From: a bacterium
GTDB lineage: Bacteria; BMS3Abin14
Direction: 5' to 3'
DNA length: 5,030 nt
Assembly (NCBI GenBank): GCA_022865845.1
Contig: JALHUC010000577.1
Coordinates: 1-5,030, forward strand
Shown here piece by piece: positions 1 through 5,030 of this stretch (positions are counted from its first letter, which is position 1; every line of letters begins with the position of its first letter). Under the pieces are notes generated by a model. That model saw only the letters and a program-made list of their open reading frames with translations, was not told the DNA's origin and did no database searches. A program made the translations under genes and the position numbers.

Positions 1-346
1 GAACTCCTGGAAATTGGGCCGTTTCGCTGTCCGAGAAATCCAAGTAGATGACGTCGGCCAGGATGGACCACTTTCCCTTCTTCACCTGGAAGTCGAGCAT
101 TCCAACGAAATCGAGATTCTCCAGGTAATCACCCGGACCAAGGTCCAACTTCCCGCTCCCGAAGCCGGGGGGTTGGTTCAGTTTCATCGACCCTTTGATA
201 TTGGGCAGCCAAATGTAGGGAGTGATCGTAAAGTGCCACCCGTCATCCGGTTTCTTTTCTGCCGCATTCACAATCGCGGCAAAGGTCAACAACATGACTG
301 TAACGAGGACAGTTGTGGTGATCCGCGGTATCCAATTTATCTTCAT
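1..346 (-). CDS. Exported, probable outer-membrane beta-barrel protein, N-terminal part (3' end beyond window)
   Basis: The first 115 codons are in the window and the frame is still open at the left edge. The N-terminus is a clear signal peptide: a basic start (MKINWIPR), a hydrophobic core at about residues 9-26, and a likely signal peptidase I site after VNA (around residue 28), followed by AEKKPDDG. The mature part begins WHFTITPYIWLPNIKGS and continues with alternating stretches such as NLDFVGMLDFQVKKGKWSI and DVIYLDFSD. That aromatic, alternating pattern with strand-turn-strand spacing is typical of small uncharacterised outer-membrane beta-barrels of Gram-negative bacteria. I start it at the ATG at 346, which has AAAGGA 10 nt upstream (357-362). 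An in-frame ATG at 373 would add nine residues (MKSRKEKTT) and cannot be excluded. It is the last gene of the run, 65 nt after the small membrane protein. A role in passing or sensing a substrate of the upstream enzymes is inference. The protein is sure; the barrel assignment is moderate. Confidence 0.75.
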   Translation of the reverse strand, partial: MKINWIPRITTTVLVTVMLLTFAAIVNAAEKKPDDGWHFTITPYIWLPNIKGSMKLNQPPGFGSGKLDLGPGDYLENLDFVGMLDFQVKKGKWSILADVIYLDFSDSETAQFPGV

Positions 347-411
347 TGTTGTCTTTTCCTTTCGTGATTTCATTATGAGATTTTTTTTGGTCTCTCTTTC
401 CTCTTTTTGGG

Positions 412-693
412 TTATGCGTCCATTTTTGGCCGCGCGGGCCCCCACATGATCACTGCCCCCACCACGAGCACCCAGAACGGAAAGACATAAAGGCCGGGGA
501 TCGCCTCCATGATCAGGCCGGGCAGCACGTGCACGAAAGTGTAACCCACCGAGATGCCGGCAGCGAAGGAGAGGAACCGCCGGCGACCCCTTTGACCTGG
601 CCGGTAAGCCGCCCGGCCGCCGAACAAAAAGATGGCGACGAACAGCAGTGCAACGCTCAGTGTTATCAGCGCGGATGGGCCGTGTGCAGGCAT
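412..693 (-). CDS. Small membrane protein, 93 aa, resembling the N-terminal half of ZIP-like proteins
   Basis: Uncharacterised integral membrane protein with three predicted membrane segments: about residues 7-25 (ALITLSVALLFVAIFLFGG), 40-60 and 69-85 (YVFPFWVLVVGAVIMWG). A strongly basic loop (RPGQRGRRR, residues 31-39) lies between the first two and by the positive-inside rule should face the cytoplasm. The second segment contains LSFAAGISVG followed by FVHVLPGL, which recalls the GxxxxxxxxHLLPE-type helix of ZIP-like membrane proteins. The usual Glu after Pro is replaced by Gly58 and the rest of a ZIP protein is absent, so metal transport is not supported. The start is the ATG at 693, because GAGG at 699-702 sits 5 nt upstream. 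The in-frame GTG at 699 overlaps that ribosome site and is less likely. It follows the desulfinase-like gene after 160 nt and precedes the barrel-protein gene. Codon use and a good ribosome site make it a real gene; the function is unknown. Confidence 0.7.
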   Translation of the reverse strand: MPAHGPSALITLSVALLFVAIFLFGGRAAYRPGQRGRRRFLSFAAGISVGYTFVHVLPGLIMEAIPGLYVFPFWVLVVGAVIMWGPARPKMDA

Positions 694-853
694 ACTCACC
701 TCAATTCCCCGAAGATTCTTAGATCATCCTTTCAATTTCACCAAAGAATATCAACCTATCAACTGCTAACGCTTCTTGGAAGTCTTCTTCGCAAGGTCCC
801 CTCCGAATCAGGCGGCAGCATTCCCGACTGCCTTCAGCTGAGCTTCATCCCGC
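694..853 (-). other. 160-nt intergenic gap between desulfinase-like and small membrane protein genes
   Basis: No gene, RNA gene or strong terminator is visible here. Reading on the minus strand, the first half keeps coding-like base composition. One alternative frame of the minus strand reads EAQLKAVGNAAA, a TGA stop, then FGGDLAKKTSKKR and a TAG stop, which looks like a lysine-rich protein tail and may be the relic of a longer C-terminus of the upstream gene. The second half (about 694-770) is more AT-rich and holds TTGATA-like hexamers, but no convincing -10 box at the right distance. An internal promoter is therefore possible but not supported. Confidence 0.4.
699..702 (-). promoter_or_regulatory. 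Ribosome binding site deciding the start of the 93-aa membrane protein
   Basis: GAGG on the minus strand lies 5 nt before the ATG at 693. The alternative in-frame GTG at 699 shares a base with this site, so it would leave no room for a Shine-Dalgarno interaction. Confidence 0.55.
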
Positions 854-2095
854 CTATCCGAGTCTTGCTCCAGATGCCAGCGGCGCAGCCGTTTTAGGAA
901 GCTTTGATGTGGTTCTTTTCTTCCATTCATCTTCCAACAGTTCTCTGGCTGCCTGCTCGAGGAACTCGGGTGCGGCCCACGACTTCACATCGAAATCGTT
1001 CTTGATGTAGCCGTGGCTCAGCATGAAGTCCTTCCCGATCTCAACGGAGACCAGGTTCTGGGGTGACAGGTTGGGCACCATGTCGATGTGTTTGATACCT
1101 TCGTACGTATCCTCGACGTCCAGGTAGAAGGTCTGCTTGTCGAGGATCGCCGCCGCGGCGTGCTTGTGTTCGTTGGCCCAGCGTCCCACCTTGATCATGC
1201 CTTTCATGAACGTTACCACGAGCTCGGGGTGTTTCTTGGCCATCTCTTCGGTGCAGGTGATGGGGGCGGGGATGTTGGCCACCTGAAGGGTCCAGTCCGG
1301 ATACCTGGACAGGTCCTCGACCGCCTTCATCTTGCCCGTTGCCTCCTGAAGATGCTGGAAGGGTTTGCTTTGGGTATAAATTGCATCAACGACGCCATTC
1401 AACAGCGCTGTCTCCAGTGGACGGAAGGCGAGGTCGCGCTTGTGGTCACGCTTGAGCCACAGTTCAGAAGGATTTTCCATCGGGTCCAGCATCTCTGGTT
1501 TGTTGTACCAGTCATCCGCGTAAGGGAATTCCACGATCTCCACATCGTCGCGGGTCATGCCGTTCATCCGGAGCATCAGCTCGATGCCTTGTTCCTCCTG
1601 TATGCGCCACCAGTCGTTTTTAATTTGGTTTAAACTTTTAGACAGCCCAATTTTTTTGCCTTTCAGCTCGACCATACGGTAGATATCGTCCCTGGAACGT
1701 ACCATCATGCAGCCGCCTTCGCGTGGTGCGTGGGTCACCCCCAGGAGCCTGGTCCGGCGGATGTCCGCGTGAACATGTATGGGTGGAAATAAACCGCCGA
1801 AGCGGATGAGGTTGTCGAGGTTGTGGATGTAGTGCGGGTACCAGTCGTTCTCACGGGTAGAGCGCAGGAAGGCGTACTTCACGCCGATCTTCTTGTACTC
1901 CTCCTTCGTCCAGCCCAGTTCCTGATCCACATTGCTGGCGGATACCAGCGGGCAGTTGGTGTAATACACCTCTTTCCAGTTCAATTTTACCTTGCTTAAT
2001 TTTGTGTTTTTAAAAGTTGTAGTCTTGATCGCTTTGGAGAGATCCCCCGGAGAACATGCTGTCGGGTCTCCGCTGCTTTTTGTTTTCTTAGCCAT
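854..2095 (-). CDS. DszB-like sulfinate desulfinase homologue (NMT1/SsuA-like fold, cytoplasmic)
   Basis: 413-residue protein with a periplasmic-binding-protein type fold that matches, from memory of the family, 2'-hydroxybiphenyl-2-sulfinate desulfinase (DszB), which hydrolyses an aryl sulfinate to a phenol plus sulfite. Visible matches in order are: YTNCP with Cys48 (catalytic Cys27 in DszB), His88 (His60), RFGG at 98-101 with Arg98 (Arg70), RTRLLGV at 114-120, GVVDAIY at 234-240, GRWANEH at 304-310, and WAAPEFL at 373-379. His88 to Arg98 is ten residues, as in DszB. It is longer than DszB (365 aa), with a Lys-rich N-terminal extension of about 21 residues and a tail of about 34 residues after WAAPEFL. 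There is no signal peptide, so it is not an exported binding protein, and no ABC permease or ATPase gene is adjacent. I choose the ATG at 2095, with AAGGAG 10 nt upstream; the in-frame GTG at 2101 is only 4 nt from that site. AT-rich patches near 1979-2024 and 1618-1660 differ from the rest of the gene. The substrate is unknown. An unrelated lyase or binding role within the same superfamily remains possible. Confidence 0.82.
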   Translation of the reverse strand: MAKKTKSSGDPTACSPGDLSKAIKTTTFKNTKLSKVKLNWKEVYYTNCPLVSASNVDQELGWTKEEYKKIGVKYAFLRSTRENDWYPHYIHNLDNLIRFGGLFPPIHVHADIRRTRLLGVTHAPREGGCMMVRSRDDIYRMVELKGKKIGLSKSLNQIKNDWWRIQEEQGIELMLRMNGMTRDDVEIVEFPYADDWYNKPEMLDPMENPSELWLKRDHKRDLAFRPLETALLNGVVDAIYTQSKPFQHLQEATGKMKAVEDLSRYPDWTLQVANIPAPITCTEEMAKKHPELVVTFMKGMIKVGRWANEHKHAAAAILDKQTFYLDVEDTYEGIKHIDMVPNLSPQNLVSVEIGKDFMLSHGYIKNDFDVKSWAAPEFLEQAARELLEDEWKKRTTSKLPKTAAPLASGARLG

Positions 2096-2105
2096 AATCA
2101 CAATT

Positions 2106-2111
2106 CTCCTT
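2106..2111 (-). promoter_or_regulatory. Ribosome binding site for the desulfinase-like gene
   Basis: AAGGAG on the minus strand is 10 nt before the ATG at 2095 and 4 nt before an in-frame GTG at 2101. Four nucleotides is too tight for normal initiation, so the ATG is preferred, although the spacing is slightly long. Confidence 0.6.
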
Positions 2112-2123
2112 AAGTTAATTGCT

Positions 2124-2145
2124 CATCATCGGACCGGCGGTGATG
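2124..2145. other. Small inverted repeat upstream of the desulfinase-like gene
   Basis: CATCATC and GGTGATG flank an 8-nt GC-rich spacer. Plus-strand RNA would pair 7 bp including one U-G pair. Minus-strand RNA, the relevant transcript, would pair 5 bp (CATCA with TGATG) and then meet a mismatch. It lies 12 nt upstream of the ribosome site. It could be an operator-like element or an mRNA hairpin, or chance. Confidence 0.25.
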
Positions 2146-2160
2146 ACGGTTTCTTAAAAG

Positions 2161-2178
2161 CCAGGCCCGGTCGCCTGG
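2161..2178 (-). terminator. Weak hairpin followed by a short U run, after the nitroreductase gene
   Basis: CCAGGC and GCCTGG form a perfect 6-bp GC-rich stem with a 6-nt loop. On the minus-strand transcript it is followed by CUUUUAAG, only four U residues. It sits 38 nt past the nitroreductase stop codon and 66 nt before the desulfinase-like start. It is too weak for confident intrinsic termination. It could be an attenuator or an mRNA processing or stability hairpin that sets different levels of the two proteins. Confidence 0.3.
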
Positions 2179-2215
2179 ATGAATTTTTTGTATCGTGCAA
2201 CCTGCCCCTAATTTC

Positions 2216-3052
2216 TCAGCGCCAGGTCACGTCAACGGGCCTTCGCATAGGAACCCGTAAGTATTTTTCAGTTGGATATCCGATCACGAACGTTCCATAC
2301 GGAATATATCCTTCCGGCAGCCCAAGCGCCTCAATCAAGGGTGGGTAGGCTTGACCGGCTGTATTGATGCTTCCGGTAAAGGTAGTTCCCAAACCGAGTG
2401 CAGGCGCCCCAAGTTGGATTTGGTGAATGGCAATCATGGCAGCCGGAGGCGCCGTCCGCTCATCTTTCGGTGCATAGGCCATAATGATACAAGGCGCCCC
2501 CCTGGAAATGCGATCCTGACCTAACTCCCACGGCTCGACAAACAGTTCCAGTTTGGCTTCCTGGTAAAGTGCAGTGTTTTTCTCCTTAACGGCTTTCATC
2601 CAGTCGATTGTCATTCCGGCAATCCGGTGAACCTCGGCAGGATCATTGATCACAAGCCAGCGTATTACCTGGCGGTTCGCTCCGTTTGGCGCGTAGCGGG
2701 CAACATCCAACAGCTCCAAAATCTTTTCTTTTTCTATGGGTTTGTTGATATAGCCGCGAATTGAACGCCGCGAGATCAGGTATTGCCTAACCCGATCCCA
2801 TTTGGGGATCAGATGAATGTCGATCGGCGCGCAATCCTCAGGCCCCATCGAGCGTTGATGCATGGCTCCGGTGGGACAGATGGCCACGCAGTGGCCACAG
2901 TCAATACAAAGGTCCCACGAGGTCACGATGGGAATGGGGAATTGCTCTTTGGTAATCAAACCGCCAGGGCAGGCCCTGATGCAACCACCGCAGGTAATGC
3001 ATAGTCTCTCATCAACCTTGATGATCGTATCTAATTTATAGGATGGGTTCAT
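2216..3052 (-). CDS. Nitroreductase-family flavoprotein with N-terminal 2[4Fe-4S] ferredoxin domain
   Basis: 278-residue soluble redox enzyme. Residues about 8-65 form a bacterial-type ferredoxin domain with two full motifs: CITCGGCIRACP (Cys18, 21, 24, 28) and CIDCGHCVAICP (Cys49, 52, 55, 59), each expected to bind one [4Fe-4S] cluster. Residues about 88-278 are a nitroreductase domain, normally FMN-binding. It shows SRRSIRGY at 94-101 (the family's Arg-rich FMN phosphate contact), APNGANRQ at 121-128, GAPALGLGTTFTG at 215-227, and PYGTFVIGYP at 251-260. All expected blocks are present, so it looks intact. Such fusions are frequent in anaerobes and should pass low-potential electrons to FMN; the substrate is not predictable from sequence. 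The start is set at the ATG at 3052, because GGAGG lies 5 nt upstream. The in-frame ATG at 3064 (four residues longer, MEEK) runs directly into that ribosome site. It lies 42 nt after the SulP gene and 120 nt before the desulfinase-like gene. The position suggests it reduces a substrate, or supplies electrons, in the same pathway (inference). Confidence 0.93.
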   Translation of the reverse strand: MNPSYKLDTIIKVDERLCITCGGCIRACPGGLITKEQFPIPIVTSWDLCIDCGHCVAICPTGAMHQRSMGPEDCAPIDIHLIPKWDRVRQYLISRRSIRGYINKPIEKEKILELLDVARYAPNGANRQVIRWLVINDPAEVHRIAGMTIDWMKAVKEKNTALYQEAKLELFVEPWELGQDRISRGAPCIIMAYAPKDERTAPPAAMIAIHQIQLGAPALGLGTTFTGSINTAGQAYPPLIEALGLPEGYIPYGTFVIGYPTEKYLRVPMRRPVDVTWR

Positions 3053-3057
3053 TTTTT

Positions 3058-3062
3058 CCTCC
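3058..3062 (-). promoter_or_regulatory. Ribosome binding site deciding the nitroreductase start
   Basis: GGAGG on the minus strand is 5 nt before the ATG at 3052. An upstream in-frame ATG at 3064 overlaps it by one base (ATGGAGG) and has no comparable site of its own, so the shorter protein is preferred. Confidence 0.7.
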
Positions 3063-3094
3063 ATTTAGTTTAACTTTATCCTACAGGGCGCATT

Positions 3095-4870
3095 TCACTC
3101 CGCTGTCGTTTCCGGCGTCGCTTGCCCCGTTTCCTTGCGAAAGGCCGCGATCGCATGACGATTGGTGGGGTAAAGCCGCTTTTCCCCAATCAATTCAAGC
3201 AAATGGTAATGGGCCAACAACGCAGCGGTTGACTGATTGGCACGACTCAGGGCAACGGTCACGCCACGGTTGGCCAGCCATGTCAGAGCCTGATGCAGTG
3301 TTTCCTCACCGGTGGTGTCAATATCGACCATCGCTTCCGCATCCAGCACAAACCATTTAACGGGTGTGGCGGATTGCGTGACCAGTTTCTCCACCTCTTC
3401 CTCAAAAAAAGCGGCGTTGGCGAAATAGAGTGGTGCGCCGAAGCGATAAAAGATTATCCCGGGTGTGTCATTGGCATGGTCTGTTTCCTCAGGCAAAAAA
3501 TGACTGCCGTCCGGTGCTTCATGCAGCACCCAGGTGCCAGGCCGGGACGCCCGCCGGAGCAGATCGATCATGGCCAGCAGAAAGGCAATGATGACAGCCT
3601 GTAATGGCCCGAACACCAGGACACTGAGCAGGCAGACGACAGCAATCCAGAATTCAGACCGGCGCATGTGCCACAATTCCCGGAGTTCCTCGACTTCAAT
3701 CAGATTCAACACGGCACTGGCGACAACCCCGGCCAATGCCGCAGTGGGCAGGTACGCGAGCTTGTCTGTAAAGAAAACCATGACCAGCGCGACCGTTGCT
3801 GCCGCCACCAGGCTGGAGAGTTGCGTGCGGGACCCTGCGGCGTCCATTGCCGCGGTACGCGATGCACTGGGGCCCGATACCAGCGAACCGGTGAACCCGC
3901 TGGCGATACTGGACATGCCGTAGGCAAACAATACCTGGTTGCCATCCGCCTTGGTGTTGTGCTTTCGGCTGCAACTGCGGACCAGCAGCAATGCCTCGCA
4001 CAGGGTGATGCCGACCACCGCCATGGCACCGGGCAGCAAGCGTAAATAGTCGGATAACGGCACGTTTGGCAACGTCAGGGATGGCAGTCCCGACGGCATT
4101 GTTCCCAGCACGCTAACCCCTTTTTGATCCAGGCCGAACACGGCTACGATGACCGTCGTCAGGATCAGTGCGATCAACGCCGCCGGTACTTTGGGTGCAT
4201 ATCCTTTCATTAACCTCACGATAACAAAAGCGCTCAGCCCGATCGCGACTGAGTAAAGATTCGCATGAGGTATGGATTCAAACAGAGCGATGAGTTCCAC
4301 AAAATAACCCGTGGTGTCGACGGAAGTTGCCATGGCACCATGGAGTTTTTCGGTGATCGCCGCCAATCCCGATCCGTCTATTAAATGAGAAGCCCCAAGG
4401 ATCCTTCTGACCTGGTTGGTCAACACCTCGACCCCAAGACCGGTGATAAAGCCGGCCAACACCGCTCGGGATAGAAAATTGGCGAGAAAGGCCAGTCGAA
4501 AGAACCAGAACACAAAGAACAGGAGTCCGCACATCACAGCAAGGGCCAGGGCATATTGCACACGCAGCGGGTCTCCTATCGGAGCAAAGCCAATAAGTAC
4601 CGCTCCCAAGATCGCAGCAATGGCGGCATCCGGGCTTCCCACGACATGGCGCGAGCTGGTGAAGAGGGCAAATATCACGAGTGGAATAATGCCCGCATAG
4701 AGGCCAAACACCGGAGGGAGCCCGGCCACCTGCGCATATCCGATATTGAGGGGGATGATCAGGGCCGCCAGGGTGATGCCGGCTGAGATCTCGCTGGGTA
4801 AATTTGCCCAGGTGATTCCCTGCAAACCTGAAAATACCGTGGGCCATCGAACCTTACGTGCCGTACTCAT
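3095..4870 (-). CDS. SulP/SLC26-family inorganic anion transporter with C-terminal STAS domain
   Basis: 591-residue inner-membrane transporter of normal family length. Residues about 20-440 are the transmembrane domain (family fold 7+7 helices). It has the SulP signature near the N-terminus, IPLNIGYAQVAGLPPVFGLY (39-58), then TSSRHVVGSPDAA (71-83), and SGPSASRTAAMDAAGSRTQ (332-350), a conserved block of the second repeat. Residues about 470-575 are a cytoplasmic STAS domain, with APLYFANAAFFEEEV (479-493) and VLDAEAMVDIDTTG (508-521). Family members move sulfate, bicarbonate, chloride, oxalate or related anions, usually by proton or sodium coupling or by exchange; sequence alone does not fix the anion or direction. 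Next to a desulfinase-like gene, import of sulfate or export of sulfite or sulfate is the natural inference. The ATG at 4870 has AGGAGG 8 nt upstream (4879-4884). An out-of-frame ATG at 4874 is too close to that site. It begins 44 nt after the stop of the partial upstream gene. Confidence 0.95.
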   Translation of the reverse strand: MSTARKVRWPTVFSGLQGITWANLPSEISAGITLAALIIPLNIGYAQVAGLPPVFGLYAGIIPLVIFALFTSSRHVVGSPDAAIAAILGAVLIGFAPIGDPLRVQYALALAVMCGLLFFVFWFFRLAFLANFLSRAVLAGFITGLGVEVLTNQVRRILGASHLIDGSGLAAITEKLHGAMATSVDTTGYFVELIALFESIPHANLYSVAIGLSAFVIVRLMKGYAPKVPAALIALILTTVIVAVFGLDQKGVSVLGTMPSGLPSLTLPNVPLSDYLRLLPGAMAVVGITLCEALLLVRSCSRKHNTKADGNQVLFAYGMSSIASGFTGSLVSGPSASRTAAMDAAGSRTQLSSLVAAATVALVMVFFTDKLAYLPTAALAGVVASAVLNLIEVEELRELWHMRRSEFWIAVVCLLSVLVFGPLQAVIIAFLLAMIDLLRRASRPGTWVLHEAPDGSHFLPEETDHANDTPGIIFYRFGAPLYFANAAFFEEEVEKLVTQSATPVKWFVLDAEAMVDIDTTGEETLHQALTWLANRGVTVALSRANQSTAALLAHYHLLELIGEKRLYPTNRHAIAAFRKETGQATPETTAE

Positions 4871-4878
4871 GCATTAAT

Positions 4879-4884
4879 CCTCCT
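4879..4884 (-). promoter_or_regulatory. Strong ribosome binding site of the SulP gene
   Basis: AGGAGG on the minus strand is 8 nt before the ATG at 4870. It is the best Shine-Dalgarno sequence in the window. The out-of-frame ATG at 4874 is only 4 nt away from it and opens no useful frame. Confidence 0.7.
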
Positions 4885-4914
4885 TTTATCTGTGTGTTTA
4901 TCCTGCGGCGAGGG

Positions 4915-5030
4915 TCACTGGTTGTCTCTGCTTTTGAAAAACAGATCCAATATTTTGCCCTCTCCGCCCAGCACACGACTCAACTCCCTGAGGGCGAAGA
5001 AGGGGATAAACGCCACGAAAATGACCAGAC
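4915..5030 (-). CDS. Membrane protein, C-terminal 37 residues (5' end beyond window)
   Basis: An open minus-strand frame enters from the right edge and ends at TGA 4915-4917. The 37 visible residues start with a hydrophobic helix end (LVIFVAFIPFFAL) and continue RELSRVLGGEGKILDLFF, ending KSRDNQ. A membrane helix followed by a short amphipathic cytoplasmic tail with GEGK-type residues resembles the C-terminus of small uncharacterised inner-membrane proteins. I cannot name the family. It ends 44 nt before the SulP start and so is probably in the same transcript. The frame is chosen because the other two are unlike protein: one has no such hydrophobic pattern and the other has poor codons. Confidence 0.6.
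   Translation of the reverse strand, partial: LVIFVAFIPFFALRELSRVLGGEGKILDLFFKSRDNQ

Noticed and set aside
14..367. Plus-strand frame of 117 codons at the left edge
   Set aside because: The opposite strand encodes a protein with a clear signal peptide and a ribosome site. The plus-strand translation has no such features.
790..817. In-frame TGA in the tail-like text after the desulfinase gene as a selenocysteine codon
   Set aside because: The text is not in the frame of the gene, the flanking residues are not those of a selenoprotein motif, and no selenocysteine insertion hairpin is evident just downstream.
529..897. Plus-strand frame crossing the gap between the small membrane protein and the desulfinase-like gene
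   Set aside because: Low-complexity translation, no ribosome site of note, and antisense to two better-supported genes.
1088..1633. Plus-strand open frame of 181 codons inside the desulfinase-like gene
   Set aside because: It lies wholly antisense to a gene with strong family motifs. Its translation is rich in Val, His, Leu and Arg, as expected from antisense reading, and shows no recognisable domain.
3534..4045. Overlapping plus-strand and alternative minus-strand open frames within the SulP gene
   Set aside because: They are frame shadows of GC-rich coding sequence, with Arg/Pro/Cys-rich translations, no domain, and full overlap with a certain gene.
4278..4847. 189-codon minus-strand frame inside the N-terminal half of the SulP gene
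   Set aside because: It is a +1-type shadow of the transporter frame, with a His/Cys/Gly/Arg-rich translation and no membrane or domain pattern.
1..5030. CRISPR arrays, tRNA or rRNA genes, insertion sequences, long repeats
   Set aside because: No regularly spaced repeats, cloverleaf-like segments, transposase motifs or terminal inverted repeats were seen on reading the window.

Overview
This 5,030-base window reads as one run of genes all on the minus strand, so transcription goes from the right edge to the left. In transcription order it holds: the C-terminal end of a membrane protein (4915-5030, cut by the window edge); a SulP-family anion transporter with a C-terminal STAS domain (3095-4870); a nitroreductase with an N-terminal 2[4Fe-4S] ferredoxin domain (2216-3052); a cytoplasmic protein of the DszB desulfinase type (854-2095); a 93-residue membrane protein (412-693); and the N-terminal part of an exported, probably outer-membrane beta-barrel protein (1-346, cut by the window edge). 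The gaps are 44, 42, 120, 160 and 65 nt. I see no strong terminator and no plus-strand gene. An operon is likely, although the two longer gaps could hold internal promoters or processing sites.

The organism is a Gram-negative bacterium, since it has a signal-peptide-bearing beta-barrel-like protein. The ferredoxin-nitroreductase fusion and the moderate base composition suggest an anaerobe, perhaps of the Desulfobacterota (former Deltaproteobacteria). That placement is inference. No ribosomal or other phylogenetic marker is present.

The most interesting gene is 854-2095. By fold family it would usually be labelled an ABC-transporter substrate-binding protein (NMT1/SsuA-like). It has no signal peptide and no ABC partner genes beside it. 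It carries the three catalytic residues known from 2'-hydroxybiphenyl-2-sulfinate desulfinase (DszB): Cys48 in a TNCP motif, His88, and Arg98 in an RFGG motif. The His-to-Arg spacing of ten residues is the same as in DszB. Further colinear matches include RTRLLG and a C-terminal WAAPEFL.

A working model is a C-S bond-cleaving module. The barrel protein may admit an organosulfur compound, the iron-sulfur flavoprotein may perform a reductive step on it or a related compound, the desulfinase would release sulfite, and the SulP protein would move sulfite or sulfate across the inner membrane. No DszA/DszC-type monooxygenase is visible, so this would not be the aerobic 4S pathway as known. The substrate and the joint function are inference. 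The families of the SulP and nitroreductase proteins are well supported.
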